Positions 14,508 to 20,880 of a DNA stretch of 20,880 bases are shown in pieces. The translations under genes were made by a program, and so were the position numbers. Position 1 is the first letter of the stretch; every line of letters starts with the position of its first letter. The DNA is from JBEHYA01 sp048498415 (GTDB lineage Bacteria; Pseudomonadota; Alphaproteobacteria; UBA9219; RGZA01), in the NCBI GenBank assembly GCA_048498415.1, contig JBEHYA010000029.1, forward strand, positions 1-20,880. Reading direction: 5' to 3'. A model generated the notes under the pieces. The model was not told where the DNA came from, searched no databases, and worked only from the letters and a program-made list of their open reading frames with translations.

Positions 14508-14589
14508 GTATGCCCCGTTGAAAAACGGGGCCCATGGCACAGCAATCAGAATGCGGATGAATGGGTACCGGCTCTTCAAAGGTACGTAC
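14508..14589 (+). repeat. Family B palindromic element, copy 2 (82 bp)
   Basis: Same length as the copy at 2256-2337 and related to its reverse complement. The left hairpin is GCCCCGT/ACGGGGC around TGAAAA. The core CAATCAGAATGCGGATGAAT differs from the other copy at two positions, and the right half (GGTACCGG region, ending GTAC) has a decayed stem. It occupies nearly the whole gap between the convergent recN and ferredoxin genes and may serve as a 3' structure for recN. Confidence 0.82.
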
Positions 14590-14593
14590 ATTA

Positions 14594-14908
14594 TTAGTAC
14601 GAACCCGGCGCCAATTTAACCTTCAGGCCATTCAACGGCTGGCTGCATACAAGCTGGCACGACAGGCGCGAGTTATCCTTCACGTCGAATGCGCCATCCA
14701 GCATGCCGATTTCTTCTTCCGTGGGCGCCGGCAAATCCTTGGCCCAGGCTTCATCGACATAGACATGGCAGGTGGCACACGCACAACTGCCGCCGCATTG
14801 CGCCAGAATTTCAATGCCGTTATCGCGGATGACTTCCATCACCGTCCAGTCGGCCGGGGCGTCCAGCTCGTGCTCGGTGCCATTCTTATCGGTCACGTAG
14901 ATCTTCAT
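14594..14908 (-). CDS. [2Fe-2S] ferredoxin, adrenodoxin-like
   Basis: A 104-residue soluble electron carrier. Cluster ligands are C38, C44, C47 (CGGSCACATCHV) and C84 (LSCQL), the C-x5-C-x2-C...C spacing of the adrenodoxin/ISC-type family. C42 is an additional cysteine within the loop, and C88 lies just after the last ligand. MLDGAFDVKDNSRLSCQ matches the family's conserved acidic interaction helix and following strand. Its ATG overlaps the reductase stop as ATGA, so the two are translationally coupled and probably form a NADPH-reductase-ferredoxin chain. The terminal acceptor (Fe-S assembly, a P450 or another oxygenase) is not shown by the neighbours. Confidence 0.95.
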   Translation of the reverse strand: MKIYVTDKNGTEHELDAPADWTVMEVIRDNGIEILAQCGGSCACATCHVYVDEAWAKDLPAPTEEEIGMLDGAFDVKDNSRLSCQLVCSQPLNGLKVKLAPGSY

Positions 14909-15957
14909 GCGGCTTTTTCCTGCTTGTCGTCAACGCCCAGCTTGTTCTGCAGATCAGAGCTCGACGTGGTATATTGGAAACGGTATTTGCGTTCGGGGTA
15001 CACATATTCAAACGCTTTCTTCGCCATGAGGGCGGCCTCGTGGAAGCCTGATAAAATCAGCTTCATTTTGCCGGGATACGTATTGATATCGCCGATAGCG
15101 AAAATGCCGGGCACGCTGGTCTCGAAATTCGCGGTGTTCACCGGCACCAATTCGCCTTCGAACTTCACACCGAAATTGGCAACCGGGCCCAGCTTCATGG
15201 TGAGGCCATAGAAGGCCAGCAGGCTGTCGCAGGCGTAATCCGCCTCGCCCGCCGCATCCTTCAAAATTACGTGGTTCAGCTGGGCGCCCTCGCCCTTCAA
15301 GGCGGTGATCTGCGCGATTTTCAACTGCATTTTGCCATGCGCCACCAGTTCACGCATTTTAGCCACGCTATCGGGCGCGGCGCGGAATTCATCACGGCGG
15401 TGCACGAGCGTTACTTCGGAGGCAATCGGCTGCAAATTCAACGCCCAGTCCAGCGCGCTATCGCCGCCGCCGGCAATGACCAACCGCTTGCCCTTAAACG
15501 CATCCATCTTGCGCACGGCGTAATGCACGCTGGTGCCTTCATAGACTTCAATGCCTTTAATGGGTGGGCGCTTGGGCACAAAGCTGCCGCCGCCGGCTGC
15601 CAGCACAACAATTTTTGCTTCAATCACGGTGCCGCGGTCGGTGGTAACGCGCCACTTACCATCGGGCAGCTTTTCGCACTTCTCCGCCATCTGGCCTAAA
15701 TGGAAAACCGGGTTGAAGGCCTTGCCCTGTTCAATCAGAAGATCGGTAAGTTGCTGGCCAGTGCATTTGGGCACGGCCGGAATATCATAGATGGGTTTTT
15801 CCGGGTACAGCTCGGCGCACTGGCCGCCCGCGCGGTCAAGAATATCGACCAGGTGGCACTTCATGTCGTTAAGGCCAAGCTCAAAGACGGCAAAAAGGCC
15901 ACAGGGGCCCGCGCCAATGATGACAACGTCGGTCTGATGAATGGTGTTTTCGGTCAT
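14905..15957 (-). CDS. Ferredoxin/flavodoxin-NADP+ reductase, thioredoxin-reductase-like type
   Basis: FAD-dependent flavoprotein of 350 residues moving electrons between NADPH and ferredoxin. The FAD dinucleotide fold GAGPCG (15-20) is followed by DRAGGQCAELYPEKPIYDIP (41-60). The NADPH fold is GGGDSALDWA (163-172), with VHRRDEFRA (185-193) to bind the 2'-phosphate; GDINTYPGKMKLI near 290-300 completes the FAD site. There is no redox CxxC in the NADPH domain, which separates it from thioredoxin reductases and places it with the TrxR-like FNRs of Bacillus/Alphaproteobacteria type. The C-terminal extension (FQYTTSSSDLQNKLGV) is typical of this group. It is divergent from gltA and coupled to the downstream ferredoxin gene by a 4-base overlap. 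Confidence 0.94.
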   Translation of the reverse strand: MTENTIHQTDVVIIGAGPCGLFAVFELGLNDMKCHLVDILDRAGGQCAELYPEKPIYDIPAVPKCTGQQLTDLLIEQGKAFNPVFHLGQMAEKCEKLPDGKWRVTTDRGTVIEAKIVVLAAGGGSFVPKRPPIKGIEVYEGTSVHYAVRKMDAFKGKRLVIAGGGDSALDWALNLQPIASEVTLVHRRDEFRAAPDSVAKMRELVAHGKMQLKIAQITALKGEGAQLNHVILKDAAGEADYACDSLLAFYGLTMKLGPVANFGVKFEGELVPVNTANFETSVPGIFAIGDINTYPGKMKLILSGFHEAALMAKKAFEYVYPERKYRFQYTTSSSDLQNKLGVDDKQEKAA

Positions 15958-16100
15958 GAAAAAGATGCTGCCGGATGCGGAAAATCGAGGGATTATCAGG
16001 GTTTGGATAACGGATTAAAGGCGCTGCCGCAAGACTCATATTTACGATTTATGCTGCACTGCACTTAATACCTTGGTAACAATATTAATCTACCGATATG

Positions 16101-16125
16101 GCAGGCTTTTGGAAGCCTGCTTTTT
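16101..16125 (+). terminator. Intrinsic-terminator-like hairpin in the gltA leader
   Basis: GCAGGCTT and AAGCCTGC form a perfect 8-bp stem around TTGG, followed at once by five T's on the plus strand. No plus-strand gene ends upstream, because the divergent reductase begins at 15957, and the gltA ATG is only 24 bases further on. A weak promoter-like pair (TTTACG at 16041, CTTAAT at 16064, 17-base spacing) would start transcription before it. It could therefore be an attenuator, the end of a short RNA, or a relic of a lost upstream gene. Confidence 0.65.
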
Positions 16126-16149
16126 GCTATTCGAACCCGAGAATCCATC

Positions 16150-17505
16150 ATGACCGCAAACCCGAAAAACGTCCAGTTCATGACCCCGGCCAAGCCATCG
16201 GGCGAGACCGCGACGCTCACCATCGACAAGACCGGCAAAAGCTACAAGATGGATATCTATAAAGGCTCAATCGGCCCGGATGTCATCGATATCCGTAAAT
16301 TATTTGCCGAAAGCGATATGTTCACCTTCGACCCCGGCTTCACCTCGACCGGTAGCTGCGAGTCAAAAATCACCTTTATCGATGGTGACAAAGGCGTGCT
16401 GTTGCACCGCGGTTATGCCATCGAAGAACTGGCGACCAAAAGCGACTTTTTAGAAGTTGCGTATCTGTTACAACACGCCGACCTGCCCACGCGCGATCAG
16501 AAAGATGAATTCATCCGCAGCGTGACCCTGCACACCATGGTGCATGAACAGCTGAACACCTTTATCAGCGGTTTCCGCCGCGATGCGCACCCCATGGCCA
16601 TTATGGTGGGTATGGTGGGTGCCCTTTCCGCTTTTTACCATGACTCTTTGGATATCAACGATCCGGAACAACGCGCGCTGGCCTCGCACCGTTTAATCGG
16701 CAAAATGCCGACACTCGCTGCTATGGCCTATAAATATTCCATCGGCCATCCTTTCGTTTATCCGCAGAACAACCTTGGTTATGCCGAAAACTTCCTGAAC
16801 ATGATGTTCTCGGTGCCGGCAGAACCCTATAAGGTCAGCCCCATCCTTGCCAAAGCGATGGATCGTATTTTCATTCTGCATGCCGACCATGAACAGAACG
16901 CCTCCACCTCCACGGTGCGTCTGGCGGGCTCGTCGGGTGCGAACCCTTACGCATGTATCGCGGCCGGTATCGCCTCCCTGTGGGGCCCTGCCCATGGCGG
17001 CGCGAACGAAGCGGTTCTTGCCATGCTGGAAGAAATCGGCACCAAGGATCAGATCCCCGAAGTCGTTAAGAAAGCCAAAGATAAAAACAGCGGCTTCCGC
17101 CTGATGGGCTTCGGTCACCGCGTTTATAAGAACTTTGACCCGCGTGCCACCATCATGCGCCAGACCTGCCATGAAGTGCTGGGCGAGCTGGGGATCAATG
17201 ATCCGTTGCTGGAAACCGCGATGGAACTGGAACGCGTGGCGCTCAAAGACGATTATTTCGTCGAGCGCAAGCTGTACCCCAACGTGGACTTCTATTCAGG
17301 CATCATCCTGAAAGCCATGGGCATTCCCACCAACATGTTCACGGTGCTGTTCGCGCTGGCCCGCACGGCCGGCTGGATCGCGCATTGGCATGAAATGCTC
17401 AGCGACAGCAGCCAGAAAATTGGCCGCCCGCGTCAGCTCTATACGGGTTCGCCGCAGCGCAGCTTCCTTCCCATGGATAAGCGTAGCGGCAAGCTCGCGG
17501 CCTAA
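16150..17505 (+). CDS. gltA: Citrate synthase, hexameric (type II) gram-negative form
   Basis: Condenses acetyl-CoA and oxaloacetate to citrate, the entry step of the TCA cycle. The 451 residues align colinearly with E. coli GltA with an 18-residue offset. Catalytic residues are H282 (GPAHGGANE), H323 (GFGHRVYK) and D380 (NVDFYSG), matching E. coli H264, H305 and D362. HADHEQNASTSTVR (244-257) is the conserved active-site segment. The N-terminal beta domain (about 1-60) is present, as in NADH-regulated hexameric enzymes. The ATG has only a weak CGAGAA upstream. The leader contains the hairpin at 16101-16125; a small membrane ORF begins five bases after the stop. Confidence 0.98.
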   Translation: MTANPKNVQFMTPAKPSGETATLTIDKTGKSYKMDIYKGSIGPDVIDIRKLFAESDMFTFDPGFTSTGSCESKITFIDGDKGVLLHRGYAIEELATKSDFLEVAYLLQHADLPTRDQKDEFIRSVTLHTMVHEQLNTFISGFRRDAHPMAIMVGMVGALSAFYHDSLDINDPEQRALASHRLIGKMPTLAAMAYKYSIGHPFVYPQNNLGYAENFLNMMFSVPAEPYKVSPILAKAMDRIFILHADHEQNASTSTVRLAGSSGANPYACIAAGIASLWGPAHGGANEAVLAMLEEIGTKDQIPEVVKKAKDKNSGFRLMGFGHRVYKNFDPRATIMRQTCHEVLGELGINDPLLETAMELERVALKDDYFVERKLYPNVDFYSGIILKAMGIPTNMFTVLFALARTAGWIAHWHEMLSDSSQKIGRPRQLYTGSPQRSFLPMDKRSGKLAA

Positions 17506-17510
17506 CGGCC

Positions 17511-17777
17511 ATGACCGGCAATTACCACTGGCTTTACCTGCTGTGTTTAGCGTTGGTGCTCGCGCCAATGACGATCCGCGCATGGAAGCGGGATAACAGC
17601 CAGTTCATTCGTTATGGTTTGGCCTGGGTGCTTATTCTGGCGGTGATTGCGCTATGTTACAGCCTCTATCAAACCTACGCTAATCCAGCGCCACTGGCTG
17701 ACCCCCAAGGTGGGTTATCAGGGCAAACAGTTCAGCGAATGCTTTCTCCAATAAAGGCTTATCAGAGCCCCGTATAA
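17511..17777 (+). CDS. Small two-helix membrane ORF, possibly a truncated aspartic-protease-family protein
   Basis: The 88-residue frame starts MTGNYHWLYLLCLALVLAPM (helix one), then RAWKRDNSQFIRYGLAWVLILAVIALCYSLYQ (helix two). Only residues 1-56 lie outside the convergent CinA-type gene; the rest is antisense to its 3' end and has no recognisable character. The two-helix part, with a basic loop and an R-x-x-LAWVLI second helix, resembles the membrane anchor of TIGR02281-type retropepsin-like proteins, but the protease domain with its Asp-Thr/Ser-Gly motif is absent. This suggests a gene truncated by rearrangement next to cinA, or a genuine tiny membrane protein. It starts five bases after gltA. 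Confidence 0.5.
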   Translation: MTGNYHWLYLLCLALVLAPMTIRAWKRDNSQFIRYGLAWVLILAVIALCYSLYQTYANPAPLADPQGGLSGQTVQRMLSPIKAYQSPV

Positions 17778-18435
17778 CCAGCGACAGGCCATAGCCCGTT
17801 GGTTTGAAATACGGATACGACCCGATATCAAGATCGGGATACCGCGCGGCCAGTTCCCCCAGCTGGGCGGCGATTTTGCTCTCCGGCAAACTCACGCCCA
17901 TGCTCTTCGATAAAATCGGCGGCCCGCCCTGTAGTTGCGGTATCACGCTATCCAGCATGGCCTGCATAATCTTGGGCACGCCCGCCATCACAAACACGTT
18001 CTTGATGCGAAAGCCGGGTGCCGCACTTACGGGATTATCAATCAAACTGGCGCCTTCCGGCAGTGTGGCCATACGCAGCCGCGGCGGCGTGAGCATGGCC
18101 GGGTCGGCGTAATGCTTCAATAAACGCGCCCGCGCTTCCTCATTCAGCACATGCGGCACGTTGAAGGCTTTGGCGACCGACTGCGCGGTAATATCGTCAT
18201 GGGTGGGCCCAATCCCGCCGGTGGTCAGCACGTAATCATACGCCGCGCTCACCTCGCGGATATTTTTCACGATATCGTCTTCGATATCCGCAATCACCCG
18301 CGCATGCGCAAGACGTATGCCCGCCTGCATGAACTTTTCGGCGATATAAATCAGATTAATATCCTGCGTTCGGCCGGTGAGGATTTCATTGCCGATAATA
18401 ACGACGCAGGCGGTTTTATGCAGGGACAGGCTCAT
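17680..18435 (-). CDS. CinA-type MoCF-domain protein (competence/damage-inducible family, N-terminal domain only)
   Basis: A 251-residue protein with the molybdopterin-binding-like (MoCF) fold of CinA/MoaB/Mog. GNEILTGRTQDIN (15-27) and TTGGIGPTHDDIT (71-83) are the two signature loops. In CinA proteins this domain is associated with ADP-ribose/NAD-derived pyrophosphatase activity, while the C-terminal NMN deamidase domain is lacking here. Free-standing versions are common in Alphaproteobacteria, so this is not a truncation. Its start overlaps the end of the HExxH gene by 20 bases, indicating coupling, and its 3' end overlaps the small membrane ORF on the other strand. Substrate is not deducible. 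Confidence 0.92.
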   Translation of the reverse strand: MSLSLHKTACVVIIGNEILTGRTQDINLIYIAEKFMQAGIRLAHARVIADIEDDIVKNIREVSAAYDYVLTTGGIGPTHDDITAQSVAKAFNVPHVLNEEARARLLKHYADPAMLTPPRLRMATLPEGASLIDNPVSAAPGFRIKNVFVMAGVPKIMQAMLDSVIPQLQGGPPILSKSMGVSLPESKIAAQLGELAARYPDLDIGSYPYFKPTGYGLSLVIRGSDKPLLEKAFAELFALITHLGGQPVALD

Positions 18436-19246
18436 GCTGGCTATTATAGCCCGGCATCCTTACCGCGTCACCCTGCCATGTACGCACAGGTGCAGCTGGC
18501 GTATCGATGACCGAAAAAATGGCGCGGGCAATCTGGCTGGTATAGCGCCAGCGGCCTTCCCGGCGCCGATCGCTTTTTTCCTCTTCTTTATCGTACGGCA
18601 TCGCATCGCCCATCACTGCACGCATAACTTCCATGCTTCGCGCGAACCGCTCGCGCCCGGCAGTGAAAAGGCTGCCCTCATGCGTTTTCGGCAAACAATA
18701 ATCCCCACCATCCTTGGCGAGCTCCGCTTCGCTATTTTCCTTCATATCCGCCGCATAGGCGTCTTTATACCACTGCGTTTCGGTAAGATGGATATTGGCG
18801 AGGTTTGGTGCCAGCGCTGGCTTTGTAAATAGACCGAATAACCCACTCTTCAGCGGTGCCGGTGTGTGGTCCAGGAAAGGGCCGAGTACATGATCAAACG
18901 CATGGGACGTTTCATGCCAGATTATTTTTGGATCGAGCAAGCCTAGCGTCACGCATCGCATATAAGGGTCATAGGTGCCCATGCAATAATTACCATTCTC
19001 ATTTTTTGCCTGCATAATACGCGGGTCATACTCAAAAATGACTCCTTGCGCTTTAAGCAACTGGCGTAATTTTAAAGGCAGTGCATTGACGTATTTTTCT
19101 AATTCTTTGGCGCCCTTCTCATACATCGGGCGGCAGGAAACTGCGAATTGAGGGTTGGGCTCGCTACCACGGGCGGCCACTTCGAATGCGGCCGCGACAG
19201 CCGATGTTATCAGTTCCAGCGTTTTGGTATCTGCTTTATAAGCCAT
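18416..19246 (-). CDS. Uncharacterised zincin-like protein with HExxH motif
   Basis: A 276-residue protein without signal peptide or membrane helix. Residues 107-121 read KIIWHETSHAFDHVL, a HExxH zinc-binding helix (H111, E112, H115) preceded by hydrophobic residues as in metallopeptidases. A Glu in the later helix GRERFARSMEVM (197-208) could be the third ligand, as in gluzincins and the anthrax-lethal-factor-like (ATLF) peptidases, whose HExxHA-D and W-x-x-x-Y spacing it resembles (TQWYKDAYAAD, 157-167). The N-terminal 70 residues are helical and the C-terminus is rich in Arg/Lys/Glu. The family is not identified with certainty and peptidase activity is inferred. It overlaps the downstream CinA-type gene by 20 bases, implying co-expression. 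The start ATG has a weak binding site. Confidence 0.8.
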   Translation of the reverse strand: MAYKADTKTLELITSAVAAAFEVAARGSEPNPQFAVSCRPMYEKGAKELEKYVNALPLKLRQLLKAQGVIFEYDPRIMQAKNENGNYCMGTYDPYMRCVTLGLLDPKIIWHETSHAFDHVLGPFLDHTPAPLKSGLFGLFTKPALAPNLANIHLTETQWYKDAYAADMKENSEAELAKDGGDYCLPKTHEGSLFTAGRERFARSMEVMRAVMGDAMPYDKEEEKSDRRREGRWRYTSQIARAIFSVIDTPAAPVRTWQGDAVRMPGYNSQHEPVPA

Positions 19247-19306
19247 TCCAAATCATATCATACCGCAGCGCAACTAATACCCTTAACCATCTAACCTTCA
19301 GATAAC

Positions 19307-19341
19307 AAAAAACCCCGCCAGCTTGCGCCGGCGGGGTTTTT
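19307..19341 (-). terminator. Strong intrinsic terminator after hppA
   Basis: A 12-bp stem (AAAAACCCCGCC with GGCGGGGTTTTT) closes around a ten-base loop. A- and T-tracts on both sides mean it can work in either direction. It begins 15 bases beyond the hppA stop, so it most likely ends hppA transcription and insulates the HExxH gene downstream. Confidence 0.92.
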
Positions 19342-19356
19342 GCTAGGCGTCCAGAA

Positions 19357-20880
19357 TTACTTCGTGACGTATTGCGCCAAAATCGCGAGCAGCAGGAGCG
19401 CTGCGATGTTGATGATCTTGATCATCGGGTTGACGGCGGGGCCCGCGGTGTCCTTGTACGGATCGCCAACGGTATCGCCCGTCACGGCCGCTTTGTGGGC
19501 ATCGCTGCCCTTGCCGCCGTAATTGCCTTCTTCGATGTACTTCTTGGCATTGTCCCATGCGCCGCCGCCCGAGGTCATCGAGATGGCAACGAACACGCCG
19601 GTGACAATCGTGCCGAGCAGCATGGCGCCCATGGCGCTGAATGCCGAGGGAAGGCCAGCTTGGGTGAAGCCGCTGATCGCCCAGATCACGAAGAACAGCA
19701 CAACGGGGGCAAACACCGGCAGCAAGGACGGTACAATCATTTCCTTGATCGCGGCCTTGGTCAGCATGTCAACGGCGGTGCCGTATTCCGGCTTGGCCTT
19801 GCCTTCCATGATGCCTTTGATTTCCTTGAACTGACGGCGGACTTCAACCACCACCGAACCCGCAGCGCGGCCAACGGCAGTCATGCCCATGGCGCCAAAC
19901 AGATAAGGCAGCAAGCCGCCCATCAGCAAGCCCACGACCACATACGGATCCTGCAACTCGAACGTTACAGCCACCTTGGGGAAGTAATGCTTGAGGTCTT
20001 CGATATACGCGCCGAACAGCACGAGCGAGGCCAAGCCCGCCGAACCGATCGCATAACCTTTGGTCACCGCCTTGGTGGTGTTGCCAACGGCATCCAGCGC
20101 GTCGGTCACATGGCGGGTTTCCTTCGGCAGCTGCGACATTTCAGCGATACCGCCGGCGTTATCCGTCACGGGGCCGTAGGCATCCAGCGCCACAACCATG
20201 CCGGCCAGCGCCAACATTGTGGTAGCCGCCAAACCAATGCCATACAGACCGCCAAAGTGATACGAAAGCAGAATGCCAACGCAGATCACGATAACGGGCA
20301 GCGCCGTGGCTTCCATCGAAACCGCAAGGCCCTGAATGACGTTGGTGCCATGGCCGGTCTGCGAAGCCGCCGCCACGCTTTTCACGGGGCGGAAGTCGGT
20401 GCCGGTATAATATTCCGTGATCTGCACCAGCGCCCAGGTAACACCCAGACCGGTGAGAACACAGACAATCATGGCCGTAAGGTCAAGCACGGTGCCGTTG
20501 TTCAGCTTGATGATCGCACCATGGCCGAACGAGGTGTACAGCAAGGCAATGATGAACACCGCCGAGAGCACGGCCGAGACCGTGAAGCCTTTATACAAGG
20601 CGCCCATGATCTTCTTCTTGTCGGCGCCCAGACGCACGCAGAACGTGCCGATGACCGAGGAGATGATGCAGAGCGCGCCGATAAGCAGCGGCAGCAGCAT
20701 CATGACCGGCTGGTCTTTGGCATCAAAGAAAATGCCGCCCAGCAGCATGGTGCCCACCATCGTGACCGCGTAGGTCTCGAACAGGTCGGCGGCCATGCCG
20801 GCGCAGTCGCCCACATTGTCGCCCACGTTATCGGCGATCACGGCGGGGTTGCGCGGATCATCTTCGGGAATGCCGGCTTC
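19357..20880 (-). CDS. hppA: Membrane-bound proton-translocating pyrophosphatase, 3' part (5' end beyond window)
   Basis: Inner-membrane pump that couples pyrophosphate hydrolysis to proton export. The visible 507 codons begin inside the protein (EAGIPEDDPRNPAV) and reach the stop; about 190 N-terminal residues are missing. Substrate-site motifs are DNVGDNVGDCAGMAADLFE near the left edge of the protein fragment, DNAGGIAEMSQLP in the middle and DNAKKYIEEG then GDTVGDPYKDTAGPA near the C-terminus. In GNTTKAVTKGYAIGSA the Lys after NTT takes the place of the Ala found in K+-dependent enzymes, which marks a K+-independent H+ pump. Multiple hydrophobic helices lie between the motifs. It is followed by the strong terminator at 19307-19341. 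Confidence 0.97.
   Translation of the reverse strand, partial: EAGIPEDDPRNPAVIADNVGDNVGDCAGMAADLFETYAVTMVGTMLLGGIFFDAKDQPVMMLLPLLIGALCIISSVIGTFCVRLGADKKKIMGALYKGFTVSAVLSAVFIIALLYTSFGHGAIIKLNNGTVLDLTAMIVCVLTGLGVTWALVQITEYYTGTDFRPVKSVAAASQTGHGTNVIQGLAVSMEATALPVIVICVGILLSYHFGGLYGIGLAATTMLALAGMVVALDAYGPVTDNAGGIAEMSQLPKETRHVTDALDAVGNTTKAVTKGYAIGSAGLASLVLFGAYIEDLKHYFPKVAVTFELQDPYVVVGLLMGGLLPYLFGAMGMTAVGRAAGSVVVEVRRQFKEIKGIMEGKAKPEYGTAVDMLTKAAIKEMIVPSLLPVFAPVVLFFVIWAISGFTQAGLPSAFSAMGAMLLGTIVTGVFVAISMTSGGGAWDNAKKYIEEGNYGGKGSDAHKAAVTGDTVGDPYKDTAGPAVNPMIKIINIAALLLLAILAQYVTK

Noticed and set aside
922..14589. CRISPR array from recurring palindromes
   Set aside because: The copies are kilobases apart, with no regular spacers and no cas genes.
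17680..18435. Truncated CinA pseudogene
   Set aside because: The MoCF domain is complete with both signature loops, and single-domain versions are usual in Alphaproteobacteria.

Overview
The window is a gene-dense piece of a bacterial chromosome, most likely from an alphaproteobacterium. The evidence is a tatA-tatB-tatC-serS order, a TrxR-like ferredoxin/flavodoxin-NADP reductase next to an adrenodoxin-type [2Fe-2S] ferredoxin, a K+-independent type H+-pyrophosphatase, a hexameric-type citrate synthase, and LptD, which implies an LPS-bearing outer membrane. The genus cannot be named from the sequence. Genes are evenly moderate-to-high GC and no gene-free gap exceeds 300 bases. There is no rRNA, tRNA, CRISPR array, transposase or prophage.

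Layout. From 1 to 3634, on the minus strand, lies an apparent operon reading lipoprotein - tatA - tatB - tatC - serS (serS runs off the left edge). Each gap from tatA onward contains a palindromic repeat element. From 3848 to 4668, on the plus strand, is a two-gene unit of unknown function, convergent with glutamine-dependent NAD+ synthetase (4702-6366, minus). Next come a DUF4389-type membrane protein (6471-6788, plus), a short hypothetical gene with a structured leader (7036-7245, plus) and a convergent alpha/beta hydrolase (7242-7934, minus). From 8102 to 14500, on the plus strand, are a DEAD-box RNA helicase, lptD, a beta-class glutathione transferase and recN. From 14594 to 15957, on the minus strand, is a translationally coupled reductase-ferredoxin pair. 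gltA follows at 16150-17505 with a terminator-like hairpin in its leader, then a small two-helix membrane ORF. From 17680 to 19246, on the minus strand, are an uncharacterised HExxH protein and a CinA-type MoCF-domain protein that overlap. After a strong terminator, the membrane pyrophosphatase hppA (minus) runs off the right edge.

Most genes are housekeeping: protein export, tRNA charging, NAD synthesis, LPS export, DNA repair, the TCA cycle and proton pumping. The unusual content is non-coding. At least three families of small paired-hairpin elements are present. Family A has three copies, each exactly 93 bp. Family A' has one 107-bp copy with 29-bp perfect terminal inverted repeats and one single-hairpin copy. 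Family B has two copies, each 82 bp, in opposite orientations. They look like REP/BIME- or MITE-type mobile palindromes. One supplies the stop codon and last residues of TatB, and three sit in the successive gaps of the tat-serS operon, where they could influence transcript stability and Tat subunit ratios.
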